A DNA stretch of 64,000 nucleotides, taken from NCBI RefSeq assembly GCF_000400485.1, contig NZ_ASHR01000025.1, forward strand, positions 1 to 64,000, in the 5' to 3' direction. This document shows positions 18,638 through 27,241 of this stretch, piece by piece. The stretch comes from Agrococcus pavilionensis RW1 (GTDB lineage Bacteria; Actinomycetota; Actinomycetes; Actinomycetales; Microbacteriaceae). Each line of letters starts with the position of its first letter. Position 1 is the first letter of the stretch. The notes below the pieces were generated by a model. It searched no databases. It was not told the origin of the DNA and worked only from the letters and a program-made list of their open reading frames with translations. Position numbers and translations under genes: made by a program.

Positions 18638-18894
18638 AGCGCTCCCTCGATCGACAGCTCGAGCATCGCGAGCTCGTGCTCCTCGGCCGCGATCCGCTCG
18701 CGCAGCCGCCGGCAGCGCTCGTCGAACGCCTCGCGCGCGGGCCCGAGCCAGTCGGCCTGCCCGCGCAGCACGACGACGTCGGCCGCGTCGCGCATCCGCG
18801 ACCGCGCCCGCCGCACCGCGTGCTGCGCCGCCCGTGCCTCGTCGACCGCGCGAGCGCGCAGCGCCGCAGCCGCCGCAGCCGTCACCACCGTCAT
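18634..18894 (-). CDS. Small WXG100-like helical protein
   Basis: 86 residues, almost all helix. Two helices flank ADWLGPAREAF, which matches the WXG turn followed by the conserved A-x-x-F of ESX/WXG100 proteins. Length is close to the ~100-residue family norm. The ATG at 18894 has no strong Shine-Dalgarno sequence. The gene is coupled to the downstream alpha/beta-hydrolase-like gene, as WXG100 partners often are with their cargo. No type VII secretion ATPase is present in the window. Confidence 0.65.
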   Translation of the reverse strand: MTVVTAAAAAALRARAVDEARAAQHAVRRARSRMRDAADVVVLRGQADWLGPAREAFDERCRRLRERIAAEEHELAMLELSIEGAL

Positions 18895-19020
18895 CGCCGC
18901 TCCCTCCGCCGTGGGCGGCACGATGGCACCGGCGTCGGCCTGCTCGGGCGGCGCGCGGGCGCGCCTGTGGAGAACGCGCGGCCCGCGCGGCTCGAGCACC
19001 GCATCCGCCAGAATGGGTCG

Positions 19021-19533
19021 GTGACGATCGAACGGGAGCTCGCCGATGCGACGCGCTTCCGCGTCTGCTTCGTCTGCACCGGCAACATCTGCCGCTCGCC
19101 GATGGCGGCGACGGTCTTCGAGCAGCTCGCGAAGCGGCACGGCGTCGCCGACCGGCTGCTCGTCGCGAGCGCCGGCATCAGCGACTACCACGTGGGCGAG
19201 ACCGCCGACGCGCGCACGCTCCGCACGCTCGTCGAGGCCGGCTACGACGCCGGCGCCCACCGCGCGAAGGAGTTCAGCGCCGACTGGCTCGACGCCTTCG
19301 ACCTCGTGATCGCCTTCGACCGCGGGCAGGAGCGCGCGCTGCGCTCGCTCGCGCGCGACGAGGAGCAGCGCTCGAAGATCCGGCTGCTGCTCTCGTTCGA
19401 CCCCGACGCGACCGTGCCCGACGTGCCAGACCCCTACTACTCGGAGGACGCCTTCTTCGGCACCGTCCTCCGCCAGATCGAGACCGCGGTCGGCCGGCTC
19501 TTCCGCCAGATCCAGCCAGCCCTCCGCGCCTGA
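19021..19533 (+). CDS. Low-molecular-weight protein-tyrosine phosphatase
   Basis: 170 residues. The phosphate-binding loop CTGNICRSP (Cys-X5-Arg-Ser) is near residue 17, and the general-acid Asp is in DVPDPYY near the C-terminus, as in LMW-PTPs and arsenate-reductase relatives. It dephosphorylates tyrosine on proteins or small substrates. The GTG at 19021 follows CAGAAT by six bases with no Shine-Dalgarno sequence, so the gene is probably leaderless. purB follows nine bases later and may be cotranscribed. Confidence 0.92.
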   Translation: MTIERELADATRFRVCFVCTGNICRSPMAATVFEQLAKRHGVADRLLVASAGISDYHVGETADARTLRTLVEAGYDAGAHRAKEFSADWLDAFDLVIAFDRGQERALRSLARDEEQRSKIRLLLSFDPDATVPDVPDPYYSEDAFFGTVLRQIETAVGRLFRQIQPALRA

Positions 19534-19542
19534 AGGAGCCCC

Positions 19543-20922
19543 ATGACGATGCCCGCCCAGCCCCTCTCGCCGCTCGACGGCCGCTACCAGCGGCAGGTAG
19601 CGGGACTCTCCGAGCACCTCTCGGAGGCCGGCCTCAACCGTGCGCGCGTGCACGTCGAGGTCGAGTGGCTCCTGTGGGTCGCCGAGCACGGGCTCTTCGG
19701 TGCGAGCCCGGTCGAGGCGAGCGATGCGGATGCGCTGCGGCAGTGGGCGGCCGGGTTCGGGCAGGCGGAGATCGACTGGCTCGCCGAGAAGGAGGCCGTC
19801 ACGCGCCACGACGTCAAGGCGGTCGAGTACCTCGTGCGCGACCGGCTCGCGCAGCTCGGGCTCGAGCGGCTCTCGGAGGCGGTGCACATCGCGTGCACGA
19901 GCGAGGACATCAACAACCTCTCCTACGCCCTCACGGTGCGCGCGGCCGTGCACGACGTCTGGCTGCCGGCGCTCCGCGCGGTCATCGACCGGCTGCGCGA
20001 GCTCGCCGTCGAGCAGCGCGACCGGCCGATGCTCTCGCTCACGCACGGCCAGCCCGCGACGCCGACGACACTCGGCAAGGAGCTCGCGGTCGTCGCGTGG
20101 CGGCTCGAGCGGCAGGCGAAGCGCATCGAGGGCGTCGAGGTGCTCGGCAAGTTCGCGGGCGCGACCGGCACGTTCTCAGCCCACGTCGTCGCCGAGCCCG
20201 ACGCCGACTGGCCCGCCACCGCATCCGCGTTCGTCGCCTCGCTCGGCCTCACGTGGAACCCGCTCACGACCCAGATCGAGTCGCACGACTGGCAGGCCGA
20301 GCTCTTCGGCGCCATCTCGCACGCCGGCCGCATCCTGCACAACCTCGCGACCGACGTGTGGACGTACATCATGCTCGGCGCGTTCACGCAGATCCCCGTC
20401 GCGGGCGCGACGGGCTCGTCGACGATGCCGCACAAGATCAACCCCATCCGGTTCGAGAACGCCGAGGCCAACCTCGAGATCGCCTCGGCGCTGCTCGAGT
20501 CGCTCTCGGCCACCCTCGTGACGAGCCGGCTGCAGCGCGACCTCACCGACTCGTCGACGCAGCGCAACATCGGCGTCGCGCTCGGCCACTCGCTGCTCGC
20601 GCTCGACAACCTCCGCCGCGGCCTCGGCGAGATCGCCGTCTCCGACGCCGCGCTCGACGCCGCGCTCGAGGGCAACTGGGAGGTGCTCGCCGAGGCGATC
20701 CAGACGGTCATCCGCGCCGAGGTGCTCGCGGGCCGCTCGAGCATCGACGACCCCTACGCCCAGCTCAAGGAGCTCACGCGCGGCCAGCGGGTCGGGCAGG
20801 CCGAGCTCGTCGCGTTCGTCGACCGCCTCGACATCTCGGAGGGCGCGAAGGAGCGGCTGCGCCGCCTCACCCCGCACACCTACACGGGGCTCGCGAGCGA
20901 GCTCGTCGACCGGCTGCCGTAG
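19543..20922 (+). CDS. purB: Adenylosuccinate lyase
   Basis: 459 residues. It releases fumarate in two purine synthesis steps (SAICAR to AICAR, adenylosuccinate to AMP). It carries the fumarase/aspartase superfamily signature SSTMPHKINP around residue 290, the THGQPATPTT active-site region and CTSEDINNL. The N-terminus PLSPLDGRY and this length mark the longer E. coli-like PurB subtype. An AGGAG lies six bases before the ATG. Confidence 0.97.
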   Translation: MTMPAQPLSPLDGRYQRQVAGLSEHLSEAGLNRARVHVEVEWLLWVAEHGLFGASPVEASDADALRQWAAGFGQAEIDWLAEKEAVTRHDVKAVEYLVRDRLAQLGLERLSEAVHIACTSEDINNLSYALTVRAAVHDVWLPALRAVIDRLRELAVEQRDRPMLSLTHGQPATPTTLGKELAVVAWRLERQAKRIEGVEVLGKFAGATGTFSAHVVAEPDADWPATASAFVASLGLTWNPLTTQIESHDWQAELFGAISHAGRILHNLATDVWTYIMLGAFTQIPVAGATGSSTMPHKINPIRFENAEANLEIASALLESLSATLVTSRLQRDLTDSSTQRNIGVALGHSLLALDNLRRGLGEIAVSDAALDAALEGNWEVLAEAIQTVIRAEVLAGRSSIDDPYAQLKELTRGQRVGQAELVAFVDRLDISEGAKERLRRLTPHTYTGLASELVDRLP

Positions 20923-20954
20923 GCGTCAGGGCCGAGCGCCCGCGGCGGCCTCGC

Positions 20955-21407
20955 TCAGCGCCTGCCGTCGCTGACCGTCACCGCGCGCACGCGCTCGTCG
21001 AGGAACGCGACGGTGAGCGTCGCCCCCTCGAGCGCGTACTGCAGCGACGTGCGCCCGCGCTTCGTCGGCGCCCCGAAGCGCGCGACGACGTCGTCGGCGG
21101 TCGCCGTGCGCAGGTCGAGTCCGTCGATGAGCTCGTCGGGGTGCGCGGCCGCGTCGAGGTGCGCGCTCCCGGCCACCTCTGCGGAGGCCTTCGCGAGCAC
21201 GCCGTCGCGGAACTGCAGCCGCACGCCGTCGGCGACGCTCTCGACCACGATCCACTCCGCGCCGCTCGACGGGTCGACGAACGGCTGCTGCTCGCGGAAG
21301 TGCGGAGAGCGCTGCAGCAGCTCGAGCACGCGAGGGTCGTCCTTGCGCGCCCCGATCAGCTCCGCGTAGCGGCCGAGCTCACCCTGGATCGTCGTGCTCA
21401 CGAGCAT
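20955..21407 (-). CDS. Small protein of unknown function, candidate immunity protein
   Basis: 150 residues, no signal peptide or membrane segment; predicted mixed alpha/beta with several short strands (EWIVVESVADGVRLQFRDG, TLTVAFLDERVRAVTV). ATG 21407 has GGAGGGG five bases upstream. It is the fourth gene of a unit running carrier, toxin, immunity candidate, then this gene. Position and size suggest an immunity or accessory role; I do not recognise a family. Confidence 0.6.
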   Translation of the reverse strand: MLVSTTIQGELGRYAELIGARKDDPRVLELLQRSPHFREQQPFVDPSSGAEWIVVESVADGVRLQFRDGVLAKASAEVAGSAHLDAAAHPDELIDGLDLRTATADDVVARFGAPTKRGRTSLQYALEGATLTVAFLDERVRAVTVSDGRR

Positions 21408-21429
21408 CCCCTCCGTATCGTCGCGGTCG

Positions 21430-21924
21430 TCAGACCGGATTGCCCTTGGCGCGCTGCTGCGCGAGGAACCGCTGCATGACGTCGCCCTCGAACGGCGGCT
21501 CGTCGGCGGGCGTCGTGAACGCCTCGCCGATCTCGAACTCCTGCAGCAGCGCGAGCGCGGCGTCGCTCACGAGCAGGTCGACGCGGTCCTCGAGCACGAC
21601 GTCGTCGCCCGCGGCGCGCGAGCCCGTCGGCACGAGCCGCTCCCACCGCTCGGGGAACGGTCGCGGCAGGGGCAGGGCGCCGAACTGCTGCTCGGTCGTC
21701 ACGACGACCTCGGCGAGCTCGAACCCCGAGAGCGTCGACGCGCGCAGCGCATCGGCGAGCGGCGCGCTCACGATCCAGTAGCCGGAGGTCGTGACGATGT
21801 CGTCGCCGAGCCAGCCGTCGAACTCGTAGTGCAGCGGGCCGACGAGCCGCGGCTCGCGGCTCGGGTCGTGGTCGACGCCCGGCCCCAGGCCGCCGGCGAC
21901 CTCTGCCTCGAAGCGCTGGTACAT
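21430..21924 (-). CDS. Candidate immunity protein for the adjacent nuclease toxin
   Basis: 164 residues, acidic and cytosolic. The arrangement resembles the Imm11/DUF1629-like immunity shape: an N-terminal GPLHYEFDGWLGDDIVTTSGYWIVS, a central Pro-rich strand region and a C-terminal VLEDRVDLLVSDAALALLQEF. GAGGAGG lies just upstream of ATG 21924. It directly follows the toxin gene, where immunity genes normally sit. The function is inferred from position and composition only. Confidence 0.62.
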   Translation of the reverse strand: MYQRFEAEVAGGLGPGVDHDPSREPRLVGPLHYEFDGWLGDDIVTTSGYWIVSAPLADALRASTLSGFELAEVVVTTEQQFGALPLPRPFPERWERLVPTGSRAAGDDVVLEDRVDLLVSDAALALLQEFEIGEAFTTPADEPPFEGDVMQRFLAQQRAKGNPV

Positions 21925-21949
21925 GCCTACCTCCTCGGTGCGGGCACGA

Positions 21950-22564
21950 TCACCGGATCGGCGGGTCGAACAGGTCGCCGAACGCGTCGTCGATCAACGT
22001 AGCGTAGTCGAGCAGCTCCTGACTCGTCGGCGCTCGACCGATGCGGTCGTAGTGGTTGTAGAACTGGTTCCACATGCGTCGGATGCCGCTGAGGTGGAGC
22101 GGGCCGTTGACGTCGCGCGGGATCCCGCGGAGGTTCTCGCTCGAGTGCATCTGGCCCGGCGTGATGTCGATGCCGGGGTACCGGCGCCGCACCTGCTGCT
22201 CGACGGCGTGGTGGATGACCGAGCTCGCGGCCGCGTCGGCGTTGTCGGGGTCGTCGGCGAAGTTGTTGCGGTAGTCGACGCTGTCGCCGTCGCCGAACTC
22301 GGCGGGGCGGCCGCGATGCACCTCCGGCACGTCGAGCCCGTCGGCGCTCGGCGTCGCCGGGTCGGGCGCGTCGTGCCGCCGCGGCCGGTCGGGCCGGCGC
22401 TGCCGGCTCGCGAGGATCTCGTCTCGGCGGCGCGTCTCCTCCACGATCTCGCGCAGCCGCTTCGCCTGCAGCCGCGATCGGTCGCCCATCGAGTCGGCGA
22501 ACTCCTTGCCGGCCTTCTCGAGCGCCTCGATGACGTCCCGGCCGAGCTTCCTCAACATCGACAT
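21950..22564 (-). CDS. Stand-alone polymorphic-toxin nuclease (HNH/EndoVII type)
   Basis: 204 residues. An N-terminal charged helix (1-60) and a Pro-rich linker lead to a C-terminal toxin domain (about 112-204). Its motifs are VIHHAVEQQVRRRYPG, with the HH at 118-119, then HSSENLRGIP, LHLSGIRRMWNQFY, and a final LLDYATLIDDAFGDLF. I recognise this pattern from the C-terminal nuclease domains of RHS and other polymorphic toxins. Here it is not fused to a delivery domain: the WXG carrier is a separate gene ending four bases upstream. There is no signal peptide. Toxicity is inferred. Confidence 0.8.
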   Translation of the reverse strand: MSMLRKLGRDVIEALEKAGKEFADSMGDRSRLQAKRLREIVEETRRRDEILASRQRRPDRPRRHDAPDPATPSADGLDVPEVHRGRPAEFGDGDSVDYRNNFADDPDNADAAASSVIHHAVEQQVRRRYPGIDITPGQMHSSENLRGIPRDVNGPLHLSGIRRMWNQFYNHYDRIGRAPTSQELLDYATLIDDAFGDLFDPPIR

Positions 22565-22568
22565 CGGC

Positions 22569-23288
22569 CTACCCCTGGATGATCTGCAGCGAGGCGATCT
22601 GCTGCACGTACTGGGCGCCGAGCTGCTCCTGCTCGGCGCCGGTCGACTCGATGTCGCCGGCCGCCTGCTCGAGCGCCGCGAAGTCGGCCTGGAACTCCTT
22701 CGCCTCGCCCATCGCGCCCTCGACGAGCGGCGCGTCGGCGATCGCGCCGACCAGGGCGACGGCGCCCTCGGTGAGCGGCTCGATCACCATCGAGAGGATC
22801 TGCCCCAGGAGCGCCTCGATCGCGACGTTCGTGGCGATCTTGAGCGCGGCCTTCCGGGCGGCGATGATCGCCGCGTTGGCCGCGGCGCTCAAGCCGAGGG
22901 TGAGCGCCGCGGTGGCGATCGCCGCCGCGATCTGCGCCGCCGTGATCACGAGCTCGGCGATCACCTTCACCTTGAGCGCCACCACGGCGTCGGCCATGAC
23001 GTCGATGCCGGTCGCGGCGGGCTCGAGCAGGTCGACGAGCTGCTGCATGTGCTGCTCGCGCGTCTCGTTCCACGCCGTCGTGTAGCTCCGCGCGGCGCCC
23101 GCCTTGAACGCGGCAGGCACGTCGTCGTTGATGCGCGAGCTCGCCGCCTCCATCGACGCGATGAGGTCCTCGCGGAACGTGCGGGTGATGCTCGCGGCGC
23201 GGCGCAGCTCGTCCTCGTCGAGCGGCGGCCACTCGTAGTCGAGCATGTCGAGCACCCAGACGAGCTCGCCGGGAAGCGTCATGGCCAT
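22569..23288 (-). CDS. CpnT-like WXG100-family carrier protein
   Basis: 239 residues, nearly all helical. The N-terminal MTLPGELVWVLDMLDYEWP followed by DEDELRRAA is the signature of the WXG100-like domain at the N-terminus of CpnT-like actinobacterial toxins. A Met/Ala-rich hydrophobic helical pair (about 105-170) may insert into a membrane. There is no toxin domain on this protein; the next gene supplies it. Export by a type VII-like system is inferred, and no such apparatus is in the window. GAGGTG precedes the ATG at 23288. Confidence 0.75.
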   Translation of the reverse strand: MAMTLPGELVWVLDMLDYEWPPLDEDELRRAASITRTFREDLIASMEAASSRINDDVPAAFKAGAARSYTTAWNETREQHMQQLVDLLEPAATGIDVMADAVVALKVKVIAELVITAAQIAAAIATAALTLGLSAAANAAIIAARKAALKIATNVAIEALLGQILSMVIEPLTEGAVALVGAIADAPLVEGAMGEAKEFQADFAALEQAAGDIESTGAEQEQLGAQYVQQIASLQIIQG

Positions 23289-23386
23289 GGTGCGTCACCT
23301 CTCATCGCGTCGCAGCGCAAGTCAATCCCCTCGCGCCCTCGCAGGCGATGGGCAGAACTCCCCGCTCCTGCGGCTAGCGTCGAGGG

Positions 23387-24013
23387 GTGACTCGAGCGAC
23401 GACGACCATCACCGCGCACGGCCGCACCCTCTCCGCCACGGCGCGCACCGACCTGCAGACAGCGGTCGACGCGCTGCTGCAGCGCTTCGCCGAGCTCGGC
23501 GAGCGGTGGACCGACGGGCTCGTCGTCTGGTCCTCGTGGTCGCCGATCGTCATGGAGGCGCGCGCCGACGGCTTCGTGCTCCGCTCGCCGGACTTCGAGG
23601 CGGATGCGCGCGAGGGCCGCACGGATGACCTCACGATCGCGCTCGAGACGACCGAGGGCATCGTGCGCGTGCTGAACGCCGCGGGGGTCCTGCCGCAGGA
23701 CGTGCGGTTCGACCAGGAGGTCGAGGCGGTGCGGGGCTGGGAGTCGCATCCCGAGCTCGTGCTCTCGCGCGCCCCCGGGCGCGACGCGCGCGACTCCGGC
23801 TGGTTCGTCGACCTCGCGGGCGTCGAGCGGAGCGAGCCGTGGTCGGCCGACGACGTGGTCGACGTGCCCGTGTGGCGCGTGCGGATGGCGCGGCCCGCCG
23901 TCGTGCGGGCGCTCGCCCTCCCCGTCGGCGTGAGCGCGTCCGTCGTCGGCGATGCGGTCGAGCTCGTCGTCGACGAGCGCGACGGCGCGATCCTCGCGCG
24001 CGGCCCGCTCTGA
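23387..24013 (+). CDS. Hypothetical protein divergent from the toxin cassette, candidate immunity type
   Basis: 208 residues, soluble and acidic. The C-terminal region has DSGWFVDLAG, a pattern resembling DUF2185/Imm33-like immunity domains; the match is weak. The N-terminal half (ATTTITAHGRTLSATARTDL to VVWSSWSPIVMEARADGF) is unrecognised. GTG 23387 is six bases after TAGCGT with no Shine-Dalgarno sequence, indicating a leaderless gene. It is divergent from the WXG carrier with about 100 bases between them. Confidence 0.55.
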   Translation: MTRATTTITAHGRTLSATARTDLQTAVDALLQRFAELGERWTDGLVVWSSWSPIVMEARADGFVLRSPDFEADAREGRTDDLTIALETTEGIVRVLNAAGVLPQDVRFDQEVEAVRGWESHPELVLSRAPGRDARDSGWFVDLAGVERSEPWSADDVVDVPVWRVRMARPAVVRALALPVGVSASVVGDAVELVVDERDGAILARGPL

Positions 24014-24059
24014 GCCGCCGCCCGGGGGCGGGCCCAGCCGGGCGTGGCACGCTGGGTGC

Positions 24060-25076
24060 ATGCGAGCGACGATCCTGCATGCCCCTGGCGACATCCGCGT
24101 CGAGGAGTGGCCCGATCCGGTCGTCGAGCGCCCGACCGACGCGATCGTCCGCGTCGTCGCGGGCTGCGTGTGCGGCTCCGACCTGTGGTCGTACCGGGGC
24201 GTCAACGACGTGCCGGAGCCGCGCACGATGGGCCACGAGGCGATCGGCGTCGTCGAGGCGGTCGGCGCGGGCGTCGAGCGCGTGCGCGAGGGCGACTTCG
24301 TGGTCGTGCCCTTCAACCACTGCTGCGGCCGCTGCGCGCACTGCCGCGCCGGGCAGACGCAGGGCTGCGTCGAGCTCGCGATGACCGCGAGCGGCCAGGC
24401 CGAGCGCACGCTCGTGACCAACGCCGACGCGACGTGCTTCGTGCTCGACGAGGCGCCCGCACCCGATCGCTACGCGGCGGTGCTCGCGCTCAGCGACGTG
24501 CTGCCGACCGGCTACCACGCGGCGATCTCGGCCGGCGTGACGCCCGGCTCGACGGCCGTCGTCGTCGGCGACGGCGCGGTCGGCCTGTGCGGCGTGCTCT
24601 CCGCGCAGCGCCTCGGCGCCGAGCGCATCATCGCCCTCTCGCGCAATCCCGAGCGGCAGCGGCTCGCGACCGCGTTCGGCGCGACCGACCTCGTCGGCGA
24701 GCGCGGCGACGCGGCGGTCGCGGCCGTGCTCGAGCTCACGGACGGCGTGGGGGCGGATGCGGTGCTCGAGTGCGTGGGCACGGAGGAGTCGATGACCACC
24801 GCGTTCGAGGCCGCGCGGCCCGGCGCGACCGTCGGCTACGTGGGCGTGCCGCACGGCGCCGCAGTGCCGTGGCGCGTCGCCTTCCGCAACAACATCGGGC
24901 TGCGCGGCGGCATGGCGCCGGTGATCCGGTACCTGCCGGAGCTCGTGCCCGCCGTCCTCGCGGGCGAGCTCGACGCATCCGCCGTCTTCGACCTCGAGCT
25001 CCCGCTCGCCGACGCGGCCGAGGGCTACCGCGCCATGGACGAGCGCCGGGCCGTCAAGGCGCTGCTGCGCCCCTGA
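24060..25076 (+). CDS. Zinc-dependent medium-chain alcohol dehydrogenase
   Basis: 338 residues of the MDR superfamily. The catalytic zinc ligands are in CVCGSDLW and GHEAIG. A Cys-rich lobe (HCCGRCAHCRAGQTQGC) provides the structural zinc site, and VVVGDGAVGLCGVL is the dinucleotide-binding loop. It oxidises an alcohol or polyol; the substrate is not evident. CACGCT lies six bases before the ATG, suggesting leaderless expression. A strong terminator follows the stop codon. Confidence 0.92.
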   Translation: MRATILHAPGDIRVEEWPDPVVERPTDAIVRVVAGCVCGSDLWSYRGVNDVPEPRTMGHEAIGVVEAVGAGVERVREGDFVVVPFNHCCGRCAHCRAGQTQGCVELAMTASGQAERTLVTNADATCFVLDEAPAPDRYAAVLALSDVLPTGYHAAISAGVTPGSTAVVVGDGAVGLCGVLSAQRLGAERIIALSRNPERQRLATAFGATDLVGERGDAAVAAVLELTDGVGADAVLECVGTEESMTTAFEAARPGATVGYVGVPHGAAVPWRVAFRNNIGLRGGMAPVIRYLPELVPAVLAGELDASAVFDLELPLADAAEGYRAMDERRAVKALLRP

Positions 25077-25105
25077 CCCGGCACGTGCCGGCGGAGCAGA
25101 GTCGC

Positions 25106-25143
25106 GAGAGGCCCGCGCCGGTCGGAACCGGCGCGGGCCTCTC
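25106..25143. terminator. Strong terminator between the alcohol dehydrogenase and catalase genes
   Basis: Perfect 17-bp stem (25106-25122 with 25127-25143) and a 4-base loop between convergent genes. Confidence 0.92.
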
Positions 25144-25155
25144 GGGTGCTGCGGG

Positions 25156-26658
25156 CTAGAAGACCGCGGGGGTGCGCACCGGCTCGGAGGCGAGCGACGT
25201 GCGGGGCTCCACGATGGGGGTGAGGCCCGCCTCGACGCGCGCGCCGAGGTCGGCGTCGACGTTCTTCCAGTACTGCAGGGCACGCTCGCGGATCTCGGGC
25301 ACGCGGGTCTTGCCGACGTGGCCGACGATGTTCGCGACGAGGCGCTCGCGCGCGGGCTCGTCGAGCACCTCGCGGTAGAGCGTGCCCGCCTGGCCGAAGT
25401 CGTCGTCCTCCGGGTGGAGCGTGATGGCCGAGCGCACGAGCTCGCCGTCCATCTCCCAGCCGCGGTCGTCGCCGGCCGCGGCGGGGTCGGCTGCGGGGCC
25501 GCCGAACGAGTTGGGCGCGTAGACCGGCGCGGCGGGCGAGCCGAAGCCGTGGCGCATCGAGCCCTCCTTGTCGTAGGAGTGCACCTCGGTGCGGGCGCGG
25601 TTGACCGGCAGCTCGGCGTGGTTGACGCCGATGCGGTAGCGCTGCGCGTCGGCGTAGCTGAAGATGCGCGCCTGCAGCATCTTGTCGGGGCTCGCCGCGA
25701 TGCCCGGCACGAAGTGCGCGGGGCTGAACGCCGCCTGCTCGATCTCGGCGAAGTAGTTCTCCGGGTTGCGGTTGAGCGTCATCTGGCCGACCTCGATGAG
25801 CGGGTAGTCGGCGTGCGGCCACACCTTCGTCAGGTCGAACGGGTTGAAGCGGTAGGTCGCCGCGTCCTCGTAGGGCATGACCTGCACCGAGAGGGTCCAC
25901 GACGGGAAGTCGCCGTCCTCGATCGCGCCGTAGAGGTCGCGGATGTGGTGGTCGGCGTCGCTGCCCGCGAGCTGGTCGGCCTCGGCCTGCGAGAGGAACT
26001 CGTTGCCCTGGTTCGTCTTGAAGTGGTACTTCACCCAGAAGCGCTCGCCCGCCGCGTTGATCCACTGGTAGGTGTGCGAGCCGAAGCCGTCCATGTGGCG
26101 CCACGTCTTCGGCAGGCCGCGGTCGCCCATGAGCCACGTCACCTGGTGCGCCGACTCGGGGCTCAGCGTCCAGAAGTCCCACTGCATGTCGTTGTCGCGC
26201 AGGTGCGAGCCGGGCAGGCGCTTCTGCGAGCGGATGAAGTCGGGGAACTTGATGCCGTCACGGATGAAGAAGACGGGCGTGTTGTTGCCGACGAGGTCGT
26301 AGTTGCCCTCGCTCGTGTAGAACTTCAGCGCGAAGCCGCGCGGGTCGCGCCACGTGTCGGGGCTGCCCTGCTCACCGGCGACGGTCGAGAAGCGCGCGAG
26401 CATCTCGGTCTCGACGCCCGGCTGGAAGAGCGCCGCGCGCGTGTACTGCGACACGTCGTGGGTCGTGACGAACGTGCCGTAGGCGCCGCCGCCCTTGGCG
26501 TGCACCACGCGCTCCGGCACGCGCTCGCGGTTGAAGTGGGCGAGCTTCTCGACCAGGTAGTGGTCGGTGAGCGCGATCACGCCGTTCGGGCCGACGCTCT
26601 GCGAGTGCGCGTCGCTGCCGATCGGGGTGCCGACGCTGTTCGTGGTGGGATTCGTCAT
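25156..26658 (-). CDS. katA: Heme catalase (monofunctional)
   Basis: 500 residues from ATG 26658, which has AAGGA upstream; the open frame further upstream is not used because the catalase N-terminus starts here. The catalytic His is in [12 protein letters not shown], and the heme-ligand Tyr lies in [14 protein letters not shown]. The enzyme converts hydrogen peroxide to water and oxygen. Lack of the C-terminal flavodoxin-like domain puts it in the small-subunit class. A Fur-family regulator gene lies about 100 bases upstream on the same strand, so peroxide- or iron-linked control is likely. Confidence 0.96.
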   Translation of the reverse strand: MTNPTTNSVGTPIGSDAHSQSVGPNGVIALTDHYLVEKLAHFNRERVPERVVHAKGGGAYGTFVTTHDVSQYTRAALFQPGVETEMLARFSTVAGEQGSPDTWRDPRGFALKFYTSEGNYDLVGNNTPVFFIRDGIKFPDFIRSQKRLPGSHLRDNDMQWDFWTLSPESAHQVTWLMGDRGLPKTWRHMDGFGSHTYQWINAAGERFWVKYHFKTNQGNEFLSQAEADQLAGSDADHHIRDLYGAIEDGDFPSWTLSVQVMPYEDAATYRFNPFDLTKVWPHADYPLIEVGQMTLNRNPENYFAEIEQAAFSPAHFVPGIAASPDKMLQARIFSYADAQRYRIGVNHAELPVNRARTEVHSYDKEGSMRHGFGSPAAPVYAPNSFGGPAADPAAAGDDRGWEMDGELVRSAITLHPEDDDFGQAGTLYREVLDEPARERLVANIVGHVGKTRVPEIRERALQYWKNVDADLGARVEAGLTPIVEPRTSLASEPVRTPAVF

Positions 26659-26756
26659 CCGTGTTCCGTCCTTCTCGTCCTGCTGGTGGTCATGGGCGCG
26701 CGGGCGGGCCGCGCGAGCGGTGGTGGATGGGCTCCGTCGCCCGGGAGCGCGTGCCG

Positions 26757-27188
26757 TCAGCCGGCGGCGCGGTCGGCGCCCGAGCACTCGGCGCACAGGC
26801 CGACGAACGTCACGTCGGCCGCCTGCACCGCGAATCCGGGCGGCGCGTCGGCGTGGAGGCACGGCGCCTCCCCGACGACGCAGTCGACGTCCTCGACCTT
26901 GCCGCAGCTCGAGCAGACGGCGTGGTGGTGGTTGTCGTCGATCCGGCGCTCGTAGCGCGCGGGCGATCGCTCGGGCTCGAAGCGGCGCAGCACGCCGGCG
27001 CCCGTGAGGTCGCCGAGCACGTTGTGCACCGATTGCACCGAGGTGCCGTGGCCGGCCTCGGCGAGCGCGCGGTGCACCGCCTCAGCGTCGGAGTGGGGCA
27101 TCCGCGCGAGCACGTCGAGCACCGCGAGCCGGCCCTGCGTCACCCGCAGGCCGCGCTCGCGCAGCAGCTCGACATCCGTCCCGTCCAC
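26757..27188 (-). CDS. Fur-family transcriptional regulator (peroxide/iron type)
   Basis: 143 residues: winged helix ([19 protein letters not shown] to [11 protein letters not shown]), then the metal-binding domain with [17 protein letters not shown] and GLCAEC. Located directly upstream of catalase, as FurA/PerR-type regulators of katA or katG often are. TACGGT on the minus strand lies six bases before GTG 27188, giving a leaderless transcript. A palindrome covers the region about 20-30 bases upstream of the start codon and is probably its own operator. Confidence 0.88.
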   Translation of the reverse strand: MDGTDVELLRERGLRVTQGRLAVLDVLARMPHSDAEAVHRALAEAGHGTSVQSVHNVLGDLTGAGVLRRFEPERSPARYERRIDDNHHHAVCSSCGKVEDVDCVVGEAPCLHADAPPGFAVQAADVTFVGLCAECSGADRAAG

Positions 27189-27206
27189 GCCTCCACCGTA
27201 GCAGTT

Positions 27207-27218
27207 ATCGTGAACGAT
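27207..27218. promoter_or_regulatory. Candidate Fur-family operator upstream of the regulator gene
   Basis: Inverted repeat ATCGT-GA-ACGAT, just upstream of the regulator -10 (27200-27195 on the minus strand). It differs from the Zur box at 7843 but shares the ACGAT half. Likely autoregulation. Confidence 0.5.
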
Positions 27219-27241
27219 TCAAAAGAGCGACTCGCCCGCGG

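Noticed and set aside
22558-22575. Frameshift that would split one WXG-toxin fusion into two genes
   Set aside because: The carrier ends with a natural stop and the toxin has its own ATG and upstream purine-rich site; no single-base change gives an obvious continuous fusion. Resequencing or comparison with fused homologues would settle it.
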